From Coemansia sp. RSA 1804 (Eukaryota; Kickxellomycota; Kickxellomycetes; Kickxellales; Kickxellaceae), in contig JANBTH010000377.1 in NCBI GenBank assembly GCA_027578815.1, positions 1 through 18,805 of the forward strand: 18,805 bases of DNA, in the 5' to 3' direction. This document shows positions 1-8,081 of this stretch, one piece after another. How positions within the stretch are numbered: position 1 is the stretch's first letter; every line of letters starts with the position of its first letter. Under the pieces are notes generated by a model that saw nothing but the letters and a program-made list of their open reading frames with translations, ran no database searches and had not been told where the DNA came from. The position numbers and the translations under genes are program-made.

Positions 1-54
1 GCTTTATTTTGTAATGGTTCTTACTATCATTCCTATTATTCCTCTTTGTTCACT

Positions 55-159
55 ATGACTACACAGCAACCAAAAAAAAGTGGCGGCTTATTTCGTCTCA
101 GATTTCGTCCCTCCCCCACCGGAATGTTGAATGTATGCTATGGCCGCTTGTTGCTTTAG
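55..159 (+). pseudogene. Relict resembling the N-terminus of organellar glutamyl-tRNA synthetase
   Basis: A 34-codon frame opens with ATG and ends at TAG. Its middle reads LRFRPSPTGML, which closely follows the first conserved block of bacterial/mitochondrial GluRS (family pattern R-F-A-P-S-P-T-G-x-L-H-I-G-G). The next residues, NVCYGRLLL then stop, align with the HIGH-type segment: L, V, R and L fall in register, and His to Asn and Gly to Cys are single-base changes. The final TAG sits where the family often has Tyr. No continuation of the synthetase is visible before the transporter at 475. A GTATGC at 133 could be a donor site, but I see no plausible following exon. I read this as a decayed fragment; chance similarity over about 20 residues cannot be excluded. 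Confidence 0.35.
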
Positions 160-474
160 TGTCTTTCCTATAGCTAAACTTCTCGATTGTCCAATACAAT
201 GTAATATAGTATTGTTTAGCAGCTTTAGAATTTTTTATTTTGTGGAAGCAGCTAATTTTTCTTTCTTCCTACCCAACTGAAAACCAGAAAAAGCTAGTAT
301 ATAAAGGAGACAAGTTGCGGTATATCTATCAACTATATAATTCTTTTTAAATTGTATATAATATTCTATAAATTTTTTATTTTCCTCTTGTTTGTGCATA
401 TTGGATAATGCTTTCATAACTTTGTTCCTTTTGATTACATTAACTACTAGACAAAGAGCTGTAAATAGCTACAA
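160..474 (+). promoter_or_regulatory. Leader and probable promoter of the first transporter
   Basis: This AT-rich, non-coding stretch of 315 bases holds TATA-like runs (around 333-340 and 354-362) roughly 115-140 bp before the transporter start. A four-codon upstream reading frame (MLS-stop, 408-419) lies in the presumed leader. I see no RNA gene or further coding sequence here. Transcription start and use of the upstream frame are inferred, not shown. Confidence 0.35.
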
Positions 475-2007
475 ATGTTGCAGAATAAGCTATTTGTGCT
501 CGACAAAGCACTTTCCCGCATCCAAGCAGTTTGCACAATCCGCGGCTCCACCAAAACCATATGGGCTGCATCATCACTGTTTCTGTTTATTGACACGTTC
601 ATCTACTCACTAACAGTTGCGAATCTTCCCGACATCTTGCAAGACAAAATGGACACCTCTGAGTCGTCCAACGGTGCAGTGACAGCCATGTTCGGTGTAG
701 GTGCCATTCTCGGTGGATCATTTGTCATGCTTTTAAGTGATCGACTCAGGTTGCGCAGACCATTCCAGCTGCTGGGTTCCGTATTCTATATTGTTGCTGG
801 CGTTATATTCTACTTTGCTAAACGGTTCTACCATATGATACTGTTTAGACTTGTCAATGGGGTAGCCTCCGGTATTGCCTGCACTCTTTTGTACACTGCA
901 GTCGGGGACGTGTATCCGGCTAATCTGTTGGGCTTTAAGGTAGCAATTGTTTACTTTTGCAACAATATTTCGTATACTATTGGTCCGATATGCGGTGAAA
1001 AGCTGTTTGATAAAGGCGGGATTCCAGCTATTGCGTCTGTGGTCATTGCGCTGGGTGTGTTGGAATTTGCGTTGGTGTTTACGGTTGTTGAGGACTCGTT
1101 GGTTCTTAGAAATTTTTTGCAGCGTAGCAGCCAAACGCTGCCTGATTCGTTGTTGCGCGCAAGCGAAACCGACACTTATTCTTTGCATATGATAGACGCA
1201 AGTACCAGTAACAAGTCAACCCCCAACATCAGCGGCAACAACATTGACGAGGCGTGTTTCACACGGCTGGAAAACTCAAACAGCATGACTATAACACCAG
1301 CGGACAAACGCCAGCCACATGAACAGCCGCCACCACAACCGGAAGAAACAATAACAACGGCCAATTCAGATGCTAAAGCCAATCCACAGAGCGTGACACT
1401 GTGGCGCCTGCTTTTCAACGTCCATGTGCTCGTGCCAACTATATCGATTATCGTGTCCATAGGAATTCAATGCATGCTCGAAGCCGTGGTGCCATTGCAT
1501 CTAGACGACGCATTTGACATGTCAAGCAGGAGCGGAATAACGTTTGTCATCTACGGGTTGGCGCTGACAATACTCGTTCCAGTAATCGGCAAAATCAACG
1601 ACCTGATCATCGAGTATCGCGGGAGTCATATGCGTTACTACTTGATGCTCTTTGGTTCCGTCACATCGATACTGACAATCACGTTACTGGCACTTGCCAA
1701 AAGCTATGGCCTGATGATGTTTGGTTATGTGCTTTACGCCATCACCAACCTTTGTATGTGTATTCCGGCCCAGAGTGCATATGGCGATTTTGCGAATTAT
1801 CTTGATTCAAACTCGATGGCCTTCAGTTATGGGGTTGCTACTATTGCCTGGGCAGTTGGCGCAATTGCGTTTCCTCCCATTAGTACCGCTCTGTATTCGG
1901 CATCTGGATTCTCAAGACCCCTGATTATTATTACGCTAATTACTTGTGTAATTTGCGGGATAACATGCTTGATATACCCATTGCGTAGACGCCATATGTC
2001 AAATTAG
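475..2007 (+). CDS. Major facilitator transporter, VMAT/SLC18-like (copy 1)
   Basis: This 510-aa membrane protein has the 12-helix major facilitator layout. A first six-helix half (about residues 28-205) and a second half (about 312-505) are separated by a long hydrophilic loop (about 210-305) rich in Ser, Asn, Gln and Pro. Helix 1 carries an acidic residue (D40, in LFLFIDTFIYSLTVANLPD), as in amine/proton antiporters of the VMAT and DHA1 type. The helix 2-3 loop has SDRLRLRR, a variant of motif A. IGPICGE near 169 corresponds to the Gly/Pro motif of helix 5, and PAQSAYGDF marks the region before helix 11. By family it should be a proton-coupled exporter of small organic compounds; the substrate cannot be read from sequence. 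ATG at 475 is the first in frame. It is a tandem paralogue of the gene at 3265. Confidence 0.9.
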   Translation: MLQNKLFVLDKALSRIQAVCTIRGSTKTIWAASSLFLFIDTFIYSLTVANLPDILQDKMDTSESSNGAVTAMFGVGAILGGSFVMLLSDRLRLRRPFQLLGSVFYIVAGVIFYFAKRFYHMILFRLVNGVASGIACTLLYTAVGDVYPANLLGFKVAIVYFCNNISYTIGPICGEKLFDKGGIPAIASVVIALGVLEFALVFTVVEDSLVLRNFLQRSSQTLPDSLLRASETDTYSLHMIDASTSNKSTPNISGNNIDEACFTRLENSNSMTITPADKRQPHEQPPPQPEETITTANSDAKANPQSVTLWRLLFNVHVLVPTISIIVSIGIQCMLEAVVPLHLDDAFDMSSRSGITFVIYGLALTILVPVIGKINDLIIEYRGSHMRYYLMLFGSVTSILTITLLALAKSYGLMMFGYVLYAITNLCMCIPAQSAYGDFANYLDSNSMAFSYGVATIAWAVGAIAFPPISTALYSASGFSRPLIIITLITCVICGITCLIYPLRRRHMSN

Positions 2008-3264
2008 AGCTCAACTCTTTCTCTAGAAGATTTTCGTTAGATTAAATTGAAGAATGGAGCGTAATTAGGCTTTTCCTAAAGTCTGGAATGGAATAAGGTG
2101 TTGATTCAAATAAAAGGATGGCCACAGCTAGCAATCCCTTGAAATAATATGCATTTTTAATATATCTTCAGGCATGATTTTTGGCGCCACGTATCAAATA
2201 AAAAATGAGCCGACAAGGAGGGGGGCTGCTTGAGAAATAAATGGGCATTGAACATGAATATTGGACCTTTTCATGAAATTACTACTATTGCTAGATACAT
2301 CCTTTCTTATAAAACAAAAAACAAGGGAAAATAAAGAAAAGTATTAGCCGACATGCCATTATAACTAATAAATGTTATCCAAGCGTTTTCCTTTTTTACA
2401 TCTAAAGATTGCTTAATAACTTTTCAAATCAAACTTGTATCTTTACTATTATATTATATTTTTACACAGCCAACAAAGACGTGCTTGGCTATTTGTATAT
2501 TGAACTAAAAGCACGTCGTTTTGCCATTATCCCACTTGCATACCATGCCACACTTGTGTCAACAGATATAGTATTAAAAGTGACCAGTCATCTGGTTCTC
2601 AGTGTTCAATCGTATTTACGTTTTACAAAGAAAAAGCGCGTATATGAGATAGCCTGTCTTTTTGCTACTACAAGCGCATTAAATGTATGTTGTTATAGCT
2701 ATTATTTTTTTTAGCTTGAGCATAACAGCTGTTGAGTCTGTTAACGTGCATTTTGCTATCTCTTTATCCATACAACCTCAGAGCAAGAGAGAAAAACCAC
2801 TTTGTCAAAAGACAGCTAGCTCTACGTCTAATCTTTCATGTCCTGAAAATAATATAGCTGTTCATGAATACGTCAACACCACTACTGCTATTTTCAGCCA
2901 AGTAATCCTTTTTGTAGACACTTTGTTCCGTATAACAACAATTCGCCCATCCACCACTTGAAACACCCCCTTTAATTGTTCCCTCTTTTTGTTCTCACAA
3001 TCCCGGGTGTATGTCATAGCTAGCAAAGGTATGGACGAGGCTTTTTGCTGTTAAAACCTAGAATTAGTGCAACGTTGTCGCGTTGGCCGAAAAAAAAGAG
3101 ATAGAACAAAACAAAAATATTGATTTCATTTTAGTATTCACCCTTTTTCATCATTAGGAAACCAGCATTCTTTTTTATTTCTTTTGTGCCATCCTTTCTT
3201 TCAGTTTCTTTCCATCTATATTCTATAGCATTCTATCTATTTTTACTGTAAACTCAAAGATTAG
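2008..3264. other. Spacer between tandem transporters; promoter of copy 2 at its right end
   Basis: I find no convincing gene in these 1,257 bases. The left part is AT-rich, with a G-rich patch near 2216-2227. An ATG-started frame at 2683-2961 encodes 92 residues with a hydrophobic N-terminus, but it lacks a recognisable domain. The last 130 bases before 3265 are strongly pyrimidine-rich on the plus strand (runs of T and C between 3125 and 3250), a layout common in fungal promoters. The long spacer suggests that the two transporters are transcribed separately. Confidence 0.4.
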
Positions 3265-4794
3265 ATGATTAAAATACCGCCAAGATTGCAAGCTATTCGA
3301 AGTAGACCCTCAACAATATGGGCTACGTCTTCTATAATTGCTCTTGTCAACAGACTAGTGTATACGCTTACTATCGCCTGTTTGCCAGATCTTTTACAAA
3401 ACACTTTGCATGTTTCGCGGGCAAATAATGGCGTAGTTGCAACGGCATTCGGAATTGGTGGACTCCTAGGCGGCCTATTCGTTGGGTACATCAGCGACCG
3501 CACGCAGAACCGAATTATTCCTCAAGCATCGGCAGCTCTGCTGTACATTGTCTCCGGGTGCATACTGTACTTTGCAAAAAAATTCTACCAAGTTGTTATT
3601 TTTAGGATTATCCTCGGAATTGCATCAAGCGTCGCAGATACAATGCTGTTTACGACGGTTGCCGATGTGTATCCTGCCAACCTGCTTGGTCTGAAAATGT
3701 CGGTTCTCTTTGTATTCGATAACGTTGGCAATATGCTTGGTCCATGGCTTGGCGGGAAAGCATATGGACGAATGGGCATCCAGGGCATTTCGGTAATTTC
3801 CATGGGATTGGGCGCTGCAGAGTTTATAATGATATTGGTATTTGTTCGAAACTCGCTGGACATTCGTAAATCAGTTTCAGGATTCGTTACTTCACAGGCG
3901 GCAGAAGACGGACACCGAGACATGCGCAAAACACAAGTTCAAACAAGTTATTGCTCTTCCAGCAACACAAGTACTGGCAACCTGGACTTGTCAAAGGGAT
4001 TTAGCGAATCCTCTTCAGTCTATTCGCTAAAGACCGAGAGTGCCAGAGACAAGCCATGCACCGCCACTACCACCACCACCACTGCTACTGTTAGTACCAA
4101 ATCCAACTCTACAGAAAGCATCAGTATGACAGATGATGAGTCAAAAAAGAAGCCTGCTTCTACACATATTTGGAAGCTTATTTTACAACTACCCGTCATT
4201 GGCCCAGCAGTGACTATATTCGTTGCAACAGGAATGCAAAGCGTGGTAGAAACAACTATTCCGCTGCGTCTGTACGACAAGTTTGGGTATTCACCCGAGA
4301 CAATTGGCATAGCATTTTTAATTGTTGGAGGCGTCCTAATTGTGGCTATGCCGTTGGTAGGCTACATTAACGACACGGTGATTACAAAGTACGGCGAGAA
4401 TATGCGGTACTACACGATAGCATTTGGAATGGTTGCAATATTGGTGTCGCTTTTGATTACTGGCGTTGCATCAACATACGCGGTGCTCATTTTTGGCTAT
4501 GCACTGTTTGCCATAACAGCAATGGTGGCAATTGTGCCAGCGCAAAGTGCATTTGGCGATTTCATCAATTCTTCTGATTCTGAGGCAATGGCACAGTGCT
4601 ACTCTTTGGCGTGGATCGCCGAGGGTCTTGCAAACATCTCCTTGCCTCCTCTATCATCTGGACTGTATGACGCCATTGGTTTTCTTTCCATGCTTATGTC
4701 GCTGGGGTCCGCTTTGTGTGCTTTCTGTGTTCTCGCTGTTCTTGCATTTCCGCTAAAGATGTTTTGGGATTTCCGCAAACAGGCAGTGGCTTAG
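3265..4794 (+). CDS. Major facilitator transporter, VMAT/SLC18-like (copy 2)
   Basis: This 509-aa paralogue of the upstream transporter aligns with it nearly end to end. Shared blocks include Y(I/V)V.G..(F/L)YFAK.FY, DVYPANLLG.K and PAQSA(Y/F)GDF. Two six-helix halves flank a hydrophilic central loop (about 195-300) that carries a Thr run encoded by a short ACC/ACT microsatellite near 4062-4090. Motif A is represented by GYISDRTQNR (about 74-83) and the helix 5 motif by MLGPWLGG (157-164). The acidic residue of helix 1 in copy 1 is replaced here by Asn (N29, in IIALVNRLVYTLTIACLPD), followed by Arg, so coupling or substrate choice may differ. ATG at 3265 aligns with the N-terminal region of copy 1. 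The stop lies only a few bases before the AT-rich repeat array. Confidence 0.9.
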   Translation: MIKIPPRLQAIRSRPSTIWATSSIIALVNRLVYTLTIACLPDLLQNTLHVSRANNGVVATAFGIGGLLGGLFVGYISDRTQNRIIPQASAALLYIVSGCILYFAKKFYQVVIFRIILGIASSVADTMLFTTVADVYPANLLGLKMSVLFVFDNVGNMLGPWLGGKAYGRMGIQGISVISMGLGAAEFIMILVFVRNSLDIRKSVSGFVTSQAAEDGHRDMRKTQVQTSYCSSSNTSTGNLDLSKGFSESSSVYSLKTESARDKPCTATTTTTTATVSTKSNSTESISMTDDESKKKPASTHIWKLILQLPVIGPAVTIFVATGMQSVVETTIPLRLYDKFGYSPETIGIAFLIVGGVLIVAMPLVGYINDTVITKYGENMRYYTIAFGMVAILVSLLITGVASTYAVLIFGYALFAITAMVAIVPAQSAFGDFINSSDSEAMAQCYSLAWIAEGLANISLPPLSSGLYDAIGFLSMLMSLGSALCAFCVLAVLAFPLKMFWDFRKQAVA

Positions 4795-4800
4795 TGGTTT

Positions 4801-5190
4801 GCAGTGAATTTTGTTTCTGTTTGTGCCAACAATTAGGTTTATATTATGCAATATTATATTGTAAGAAAACTATTCAAAAAGTGTTATATGATTGGGAATG
4901 ATAGTATTCTAATGCTTCCGAATTACCATAAAATAATGAAAAGTACAGTAAAATTTGTTCAATATCAAGATAATTCAAAACCCCACACTATAATATATAG
5001 GTATGCTTAAAATCAATAACTGAATATTGTCAGGCATTCAGATTTGGATAATGATACTCTGTCACACGGGGTTTATGGGCATTCCATATAATTTTTTGCT
5101 TAATGCAATGAATATTGTAAAGCACACAAAAGTGTTTTAAAGTACTTTATATTATACAGTGTTTAACATTATATTTCTTTATTGGCTTTT
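4801..5190. repeat. Truncated leftmost unit of the small-gene array (unit 0)
   Basis: This segment is recognisably related to the upstream halves of the two complete units. It shares the TTGTTT(C/T)TGTTTGT start, the ATGCTTAAAA...ATATTGTCAGGC tract and a 32-bp box. Similarity continues to the tract TATATTTCTTTATTGGCTTTT, whose counterpart in unit 1 is near 5862-5882. There it stops abruptly where the MITE-like sequence begins at 5191. It therefore lacks the TATA box and coding part. It starts within a few bases of the stop codon of transporter copy 2, so the array abuts that gene directly. Confidence 0.7.
5041..5072. promoter_or_regulatory. Conserved upstream box, copy A (truncated unit)
   Basis: This 32-bp block, containing the stretch ACTCTGTCACACGGGGT, is identical to the block at 5731-5762, while the surrounding sequence has drifted with substitutions and indels. 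Such local conservation in an AT-rich background suggests a protein-binding site. Here it no longer precedes a gene. Confidence 0.45.
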
Positions 5191-5229
5191 GGAATTCAAC
5201 TAAATGTATAAAAATATTGTTTTAAAGTA
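5191..5229. repeat. Extra 39-bp copy of the MITE left end
   Basis: GGAATTCAACTAAATG and the following TATAAAAATATTGTTTTAAA are repeated directly at 5230, giving a tandem duplication of the left end of the mobile element. It may be what remains of a nested or earlier insertion. No target duplication is evident around this compound copy. Confidence 0.6.
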
Positions 5230-5416
5230 GGAATCTAACTAAATGTATAAAAATATTGTTTTAAATTAAGAGATCTGCCCTCAAGTCTCTGAAAGAGACA
5301 TCTTTCGGTAGCCTGCACCGAAAGTGGGGGCGGATCCCGAGGGAGGTTTCGGTGCAGAAACCTGCTGTTTATTATTTTTATTAAAATGATTAATAGATAG
5401 TTTACAATGGAGTTCC
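5230..5416 (+). mobile_element. MITE-like element, copy 1
   Basis: This 187-bp non-coding element is nearly identical to 8082-8269. Its ends are GGAATCTAAC on the left and GGAGTTCC on the right, imperfect inverted termini. It carries AT-rich flanks around a GC-rich core of about 90 bp that is identical between the copies apart from one base at 5271. It interrupts unit 0 of the small-gene array. Unlike copy 2, it shows no clear target duplication, perhaps because its left end is duplicated or rearranged. Non-autonomous DNA transposon is the best reading; a mobile structured RNA is an alternative. Confidence 0.65.
5270..5362 (+). other. GC-rich foldable core of MITE copy 1
   Basis: The core contains an outer helix (GATCTGCCC pairing with GGGCGGATC, one G-U), a GTCTCT/AGAGAC hairpin, a CTTTCGGT/ACCGAAAG hairpin and a trailing GGTTTC/GAAACC hairpin. 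It is the same set as in copy 2, but the base at 5271 is A instead of G, which weakens the outer helix by one pair. Whether it is transcribed is unknown. Confidence 0.45.
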
Positions 5417-5730
5417 TATATCAATATCAAGATTATTCTGGTATAATCTAGTTAATCAGTCTTTTGAAAATTAAATTTGTTTTTGTTTGTATTGACAATA
5501 AAGCTTATATTATAAAACCACAATATAATTTTTTTTATTAAAAAGCAGACTATATGGCTAGAAATAAATGACAATTAAAGCTAGTATTGGACAATAGTAA
5601 TTTAATGCTTTTAAATTATCAAACAATATTAATTAAAGTAATATTTATTTAATATCAACGTAATACAAAGATACACACACTTGTATATGGATATGCTTAA
5701 AACAAATAACAGCATATTGTCAGGCTTTTG

Positions 5731-5762
5731 GATTTGGATAATGATACTCTGTCACACGGGGT
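5731..5762. promoter_or_regulatory. Conserved upstream box, copy B (unit 1)
   Basis: This block is identical over 32 bases to copy A and lies about 240 bp before the TATA box of the first 98-codon gene. It includes GTCACACGGGGT, a GC-richer motif in AT-rich surroundings. It is inferred to be an activator or repressor binding site for the small genes. Confidence 0.45.
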
Positions 5763-6003
5763 ATATGAACAATGCATATAATTTTTGCTTTATGCAATTT
5801 TTATTGCCAAGTAGCAGAACATTTAATAAATACAAAGAATATTTAGTTGTTTCATAAATCATATTGCTTTATCAGCTTTTACATTTTTATTATTTCCTAA
5901 ATCAAATTGCTAATAATATTAAAACATTTTCCAAATACCATTATAGTGTTATAACAAAACAATTGCATAATAGAATAAAAAGTTTGTTTGCCAATGCCAG
6001 TTG

Positions 6004-6011
6004 TATAAAAG
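6004..6011 (+). promoter_or_regulatory. TATA box of first 98-codon gene
   Basis: TATAAAAG lies about 100 bp before the ATG at 6109. A matching TATATAAAG is found at the same relative place in the second unit. Shared position and sequence in otherwise drifting upstream DNA support a real RNA polymerase II core promoter. Confidence 0.55.
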
Positions 6012-6108
6012 AAAAATGCAAGATATCATTTGGCAATGTTTTATTCAACCAATAAACATTTCTAAAGAATTTCTTATACTTGCAAACAATACTTGTCTAC
6101 ATTTAACA

Positions 6109-6405
6109 ATGTCAAGGAAAGTTTTGGTTCATTTAACATATGTCGATCTATTGGATTACCCTGGTCAACAGCCAAAAGACAGGTTTATTGATTCATCTAA
6201 GGAGGGTAATGAGGCTGTAGAAGATTGTAAGAAAAAGCTTTTAGAGATTCTTAAAACCCAGCTAAAGAAAAATGGTTGGAGTGATACCAAAATTAAAGAA
6301 TCCGTTGGTGAATTGCAGATTACAGGTAAGATATATGTGGAAAAGCCCCCAACAAAGAGAGAACCTTCCAATCTTCCACCTATTCTACTGAAAAAAGAAA
6401 TGTAA
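6109..6405 (+). CDS. Unknown 98-aa protein, array copy 1
   Basis: I do not recognise this protein family. The 98 residues begin with a probable beta strand (KVLVHLTYVDLL), followed by a charged linker and an amphipathic Lys/Glu/Leu-rich helix (about 35-56, including CKKKLLEIL). A GW(S)D turn, a second strand (QITGKIYV, 70-77) and a basic, Pro-rich tail (KREPSNLPPI) complete it. There is no signal peptide or membrane segment, so it is likely intracellular. The ATG at 6109 is preferred because the paralogue at 7474 starts at the same aligned codon and similarity with it is very high just upstream in the leader. It is 65/98 identical to the paralogue with no gaps. It sits in a tandem unit with its own TATA box. 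Intact frame and matching length argue for a real gene. Confidence 0.7.
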   Translation: MSRKVLVHLTYVDLLDYPGQQPKDRFIDSSKEGNEAVEDCKKKLLEILKTQLKKNGWSDTKIKESVGELQITGKIYVEKPPTKREPSNLPPILLKKEM

Positions 6406-7062
6406 TTTTGCTATTCACGCATTTATTCTAAAGAGTAAGATTTTTGAAGTAGGTTTTCAATTACGATAGTAAAGTATGTCAATTGTTTTAAGTTAGCTCT
6501 TAAAACAATTATCCAAGATAAGCCAGTGCTTTTATACTTTAAAAACTTATTGTTGCAGATATTATATAAAATAATTGATATCTTTTCGAGAGTTAATAAA
6601 TATTGGACGCTAAGCTTAAATTTTCATTTATCTCTCTGAGCAATAGATACTTGAAATAAAACTACAAACACAACGTTACTTTTATATGACAATCTCATAT
6701 GCGCGTAAACATATTTAAAATGCTTTGATATTATTGTGTAAACCGATATCAGTTTCTCGTATGGTTTAATCTAAACAAAATATTTTCTAATCAAATATGT
6801 TGTTTTTATTAACAATAAATATTATATTACTATAATTGTCTAACTGTAGACTATATGCTTAAGTACAAGTGACAATTTAAGCAAAGGTTGAATAATAGTA
6901 TTATAATGTTTTTGAATTACAACAAATAATTATAACTAAATTTAATAAACAAATCTAATTTCAATTAAAGTAGAATCCATTCAATATCAACGTAATACAA
7001 ACATACACACAATAGCATACAGATATACTAATACCTAATAACAGCATATTACCTGATATTTG

Positions 7063-7094
7063 GATTTGGATGATGGTACTCAATCACACGGAGT
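7063..7094. promoter_or_regulatory. Conserved upstream box, copy C (unit 2)
   Basis: This is the counterpart of copies A and B with five differences in 32 bases, retaining GATTTGGAT and TCACACGG. It lies about 275 bp before the TATA box of the second small gene. It is the most diverged of the three, so regulation of the two genes may differ. Confidence 0.4.
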
Positions 7095-7368
7095 AATTTG
7101 ACAACCCAAATGATCATCTTTCTTGTTTAATGCAATTTTTCCAACAGCACAATGTGTAAGCAATAATATAAAACGTGTTTAGATGTTCTAAATGCCTTTT
7201 ATAATTTATTGTTTTATAAATCATATTGCTTTATCTGTTTCACGTTATTATAATTTCCTATATCAAATTGCTAATAAGATATTAGAAACATTATTCACAT
7301 ATCAATATTGCGCTATACAATAGTTGCATAATTCAATAAAAAGTATGAATGCTTTTAAATTACAGTGG

Positions 7369-7377
7369 TATATAAAG
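7369..7377 (+). promoter_or_regulatory. TATA box of second 98-codon gene
   Basis: TATATAAAG lies about 100 bp before the ATG at 7474, equivalent in position to TATAAAAG in unit 1. The conserved placement supports transcription of both genes from their own promoters. Confidence 0.55.
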
Positions 7378-7473
7378 AAACTGCAAGGACTACAATCTAC
7401 AGTTTTTATACCAACGTTAAAACATTTCTAAAGAATTCCTTATACTTGCAAACAATACTTGTTTATTTTAACA

Positions 7474-7770
7474 ATGTCAAATAAAGTTTTAGTTCATTTA
7501 ACATATACCGACCTACTTGACCGCCCCGATGAGTCACCAAAAAACAGGTTTATTAGTACATTTAAGGAGGGTGATGAAGCTGTAGAAACATGCAAGAAAA
7601 AGCTTTTAGAGATGCTAAAAAAAGAGCTAAAGGATAACAACTGGTCTGATGCCAGAATTGATAGATCCATTAACAGATTTAACATTACAGGTGAAATATA
7701 TGTGGCAAAGCCCCCAAAAAAAAGAGAACCTTCCAACCTTCCACCTATTATACTGAATAAAAAAAAGTAA
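7474..7770 (+). CDS. Unknown 98-aa protein, array copy 2
   Basis: This paralogue of the gene at 6109 has exactly the same length and ungapped alignment. Residues 1-11, 31-46 and 71-94 are well conserved (for example KVLVHLTY, CKKKLLE and KREPSNLPPI). Residues 17-30 and 47-70 carry most of the 33 replacements, many of which change charge. Twelve further codons differ only synonymously, so replacement and silent changes occur in about the ratio expected without constraint, yet no indel or stop has arisen. The ATG at 7474 matches the paralogue start; a TTG 15 bases upstream is not needed. There is no signal peptide or membrane helix, and the function is unknown. Confidence 0.7.
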   Translation: MSNKVLVHLTYTDLLDRPDESPKNRFISTFKEGDEAVETCKKKLLEMLKKELKDNNWSDARIDRSINRFNITGEIYVAKPPKKREPSNLPPIILNKKK

Positions 7771-7980
7771 TATTGCTATTCTCGCATTTAATGAATGCTA
7801 ATTCCAGATTCTTATTTATTACTCTAAGCAATAAATACTTAAACACTACTATTGCAACATTGCTTTTATATAACAATCTCATGTACGTGCAAACATATTA
7901 GAATACTTTGATATCATTGTGTATGCTGATAAACGCTTTACGCCAATGTCAGTTTCTTGTCTGGTTTAAGGTTGTAGGAT

Positions 7981-8013
7981 TAGGCGGGTATAGTGTTTAG
8001 CGGGTATATAAAG
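7981..8013 (+). promoter_or_regulatory. Orphan core promoter with repeated GGGTATA motif
   Basis: TAGGCGGGTATA and, a few bases later, TAGCGGGTATATAAAG form a doubled motif ending in a strong TATA box (8005-8013). The downstream sequence is GC-richer than the array. No gene of useful length follows. The MITE at 8082 starts about 70 bp downstream, where a leader would be expected, and the first ATG beyond it (8323) gives only 13 codons. This may be the promoter of a lost or disrupted gene, or a non-coding transcript start. Confidence 0.35.
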
Positions 8014-8081
8014 CCTGCTCCTCCAGGATTACCTTTGTAATTCTGGTTAAATTTTCTCTAGTTTGTGGGTTGTTCAATATA

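Larger units (their letters stand above)
5420..6744. repeat. Tandem array unit 1 (promoter plus 98-codon gene)
   Basis: This unit of about 1.3 kb is collinear with 6745-7942. The landmarks, in order, are: a tract ending GGTATAATCTA, an ACAATAAA-rich stretch, the ATATCAACGTAATACAAA tract, the 32-bp box, ATATTGCTTTATC, TCAAATTGCTAATAA, a TATA box, a strongly conserved 5' leader and the gene. The boundary is approximate because the flanks have diverged and are AT-rich. Confidence 0.65.
6745..7942. repeat. Tandem array unit 2 (promoter plus 98-codon gene)
   Basis: This second complete unit, about 1.2 kb, has the same landmarks in the same order as unit 1. It starts at the tract GATATCAGTTTCTCGTATGG, which recurs as CAATGTCAGTTTCTTGTCTGG at 7942, where the next unit would begin. 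Non-coding parts differ from unit 1 by many substitutions and short indels, whereas the coding part has none. The duplication is therefore not recent. Confidence 0.65.

Noticed and set aside
2409..2714. 101-codon frame between the transporters
   Set aside because: It starts at a TTG, has AT-driven composition and no recognisable feature.
5270..5362. Hammerhead ribozyme in the MITE core
   Set aside because: Neither strand contains the CTGATGA core paired with the required GAAA arrangement.
6001..6108. N-terminal extension of the first 98-aa protein
   Set aside because: It would need a TTG start overlapping the TATA box, and the paralogue has no corresponding extension.
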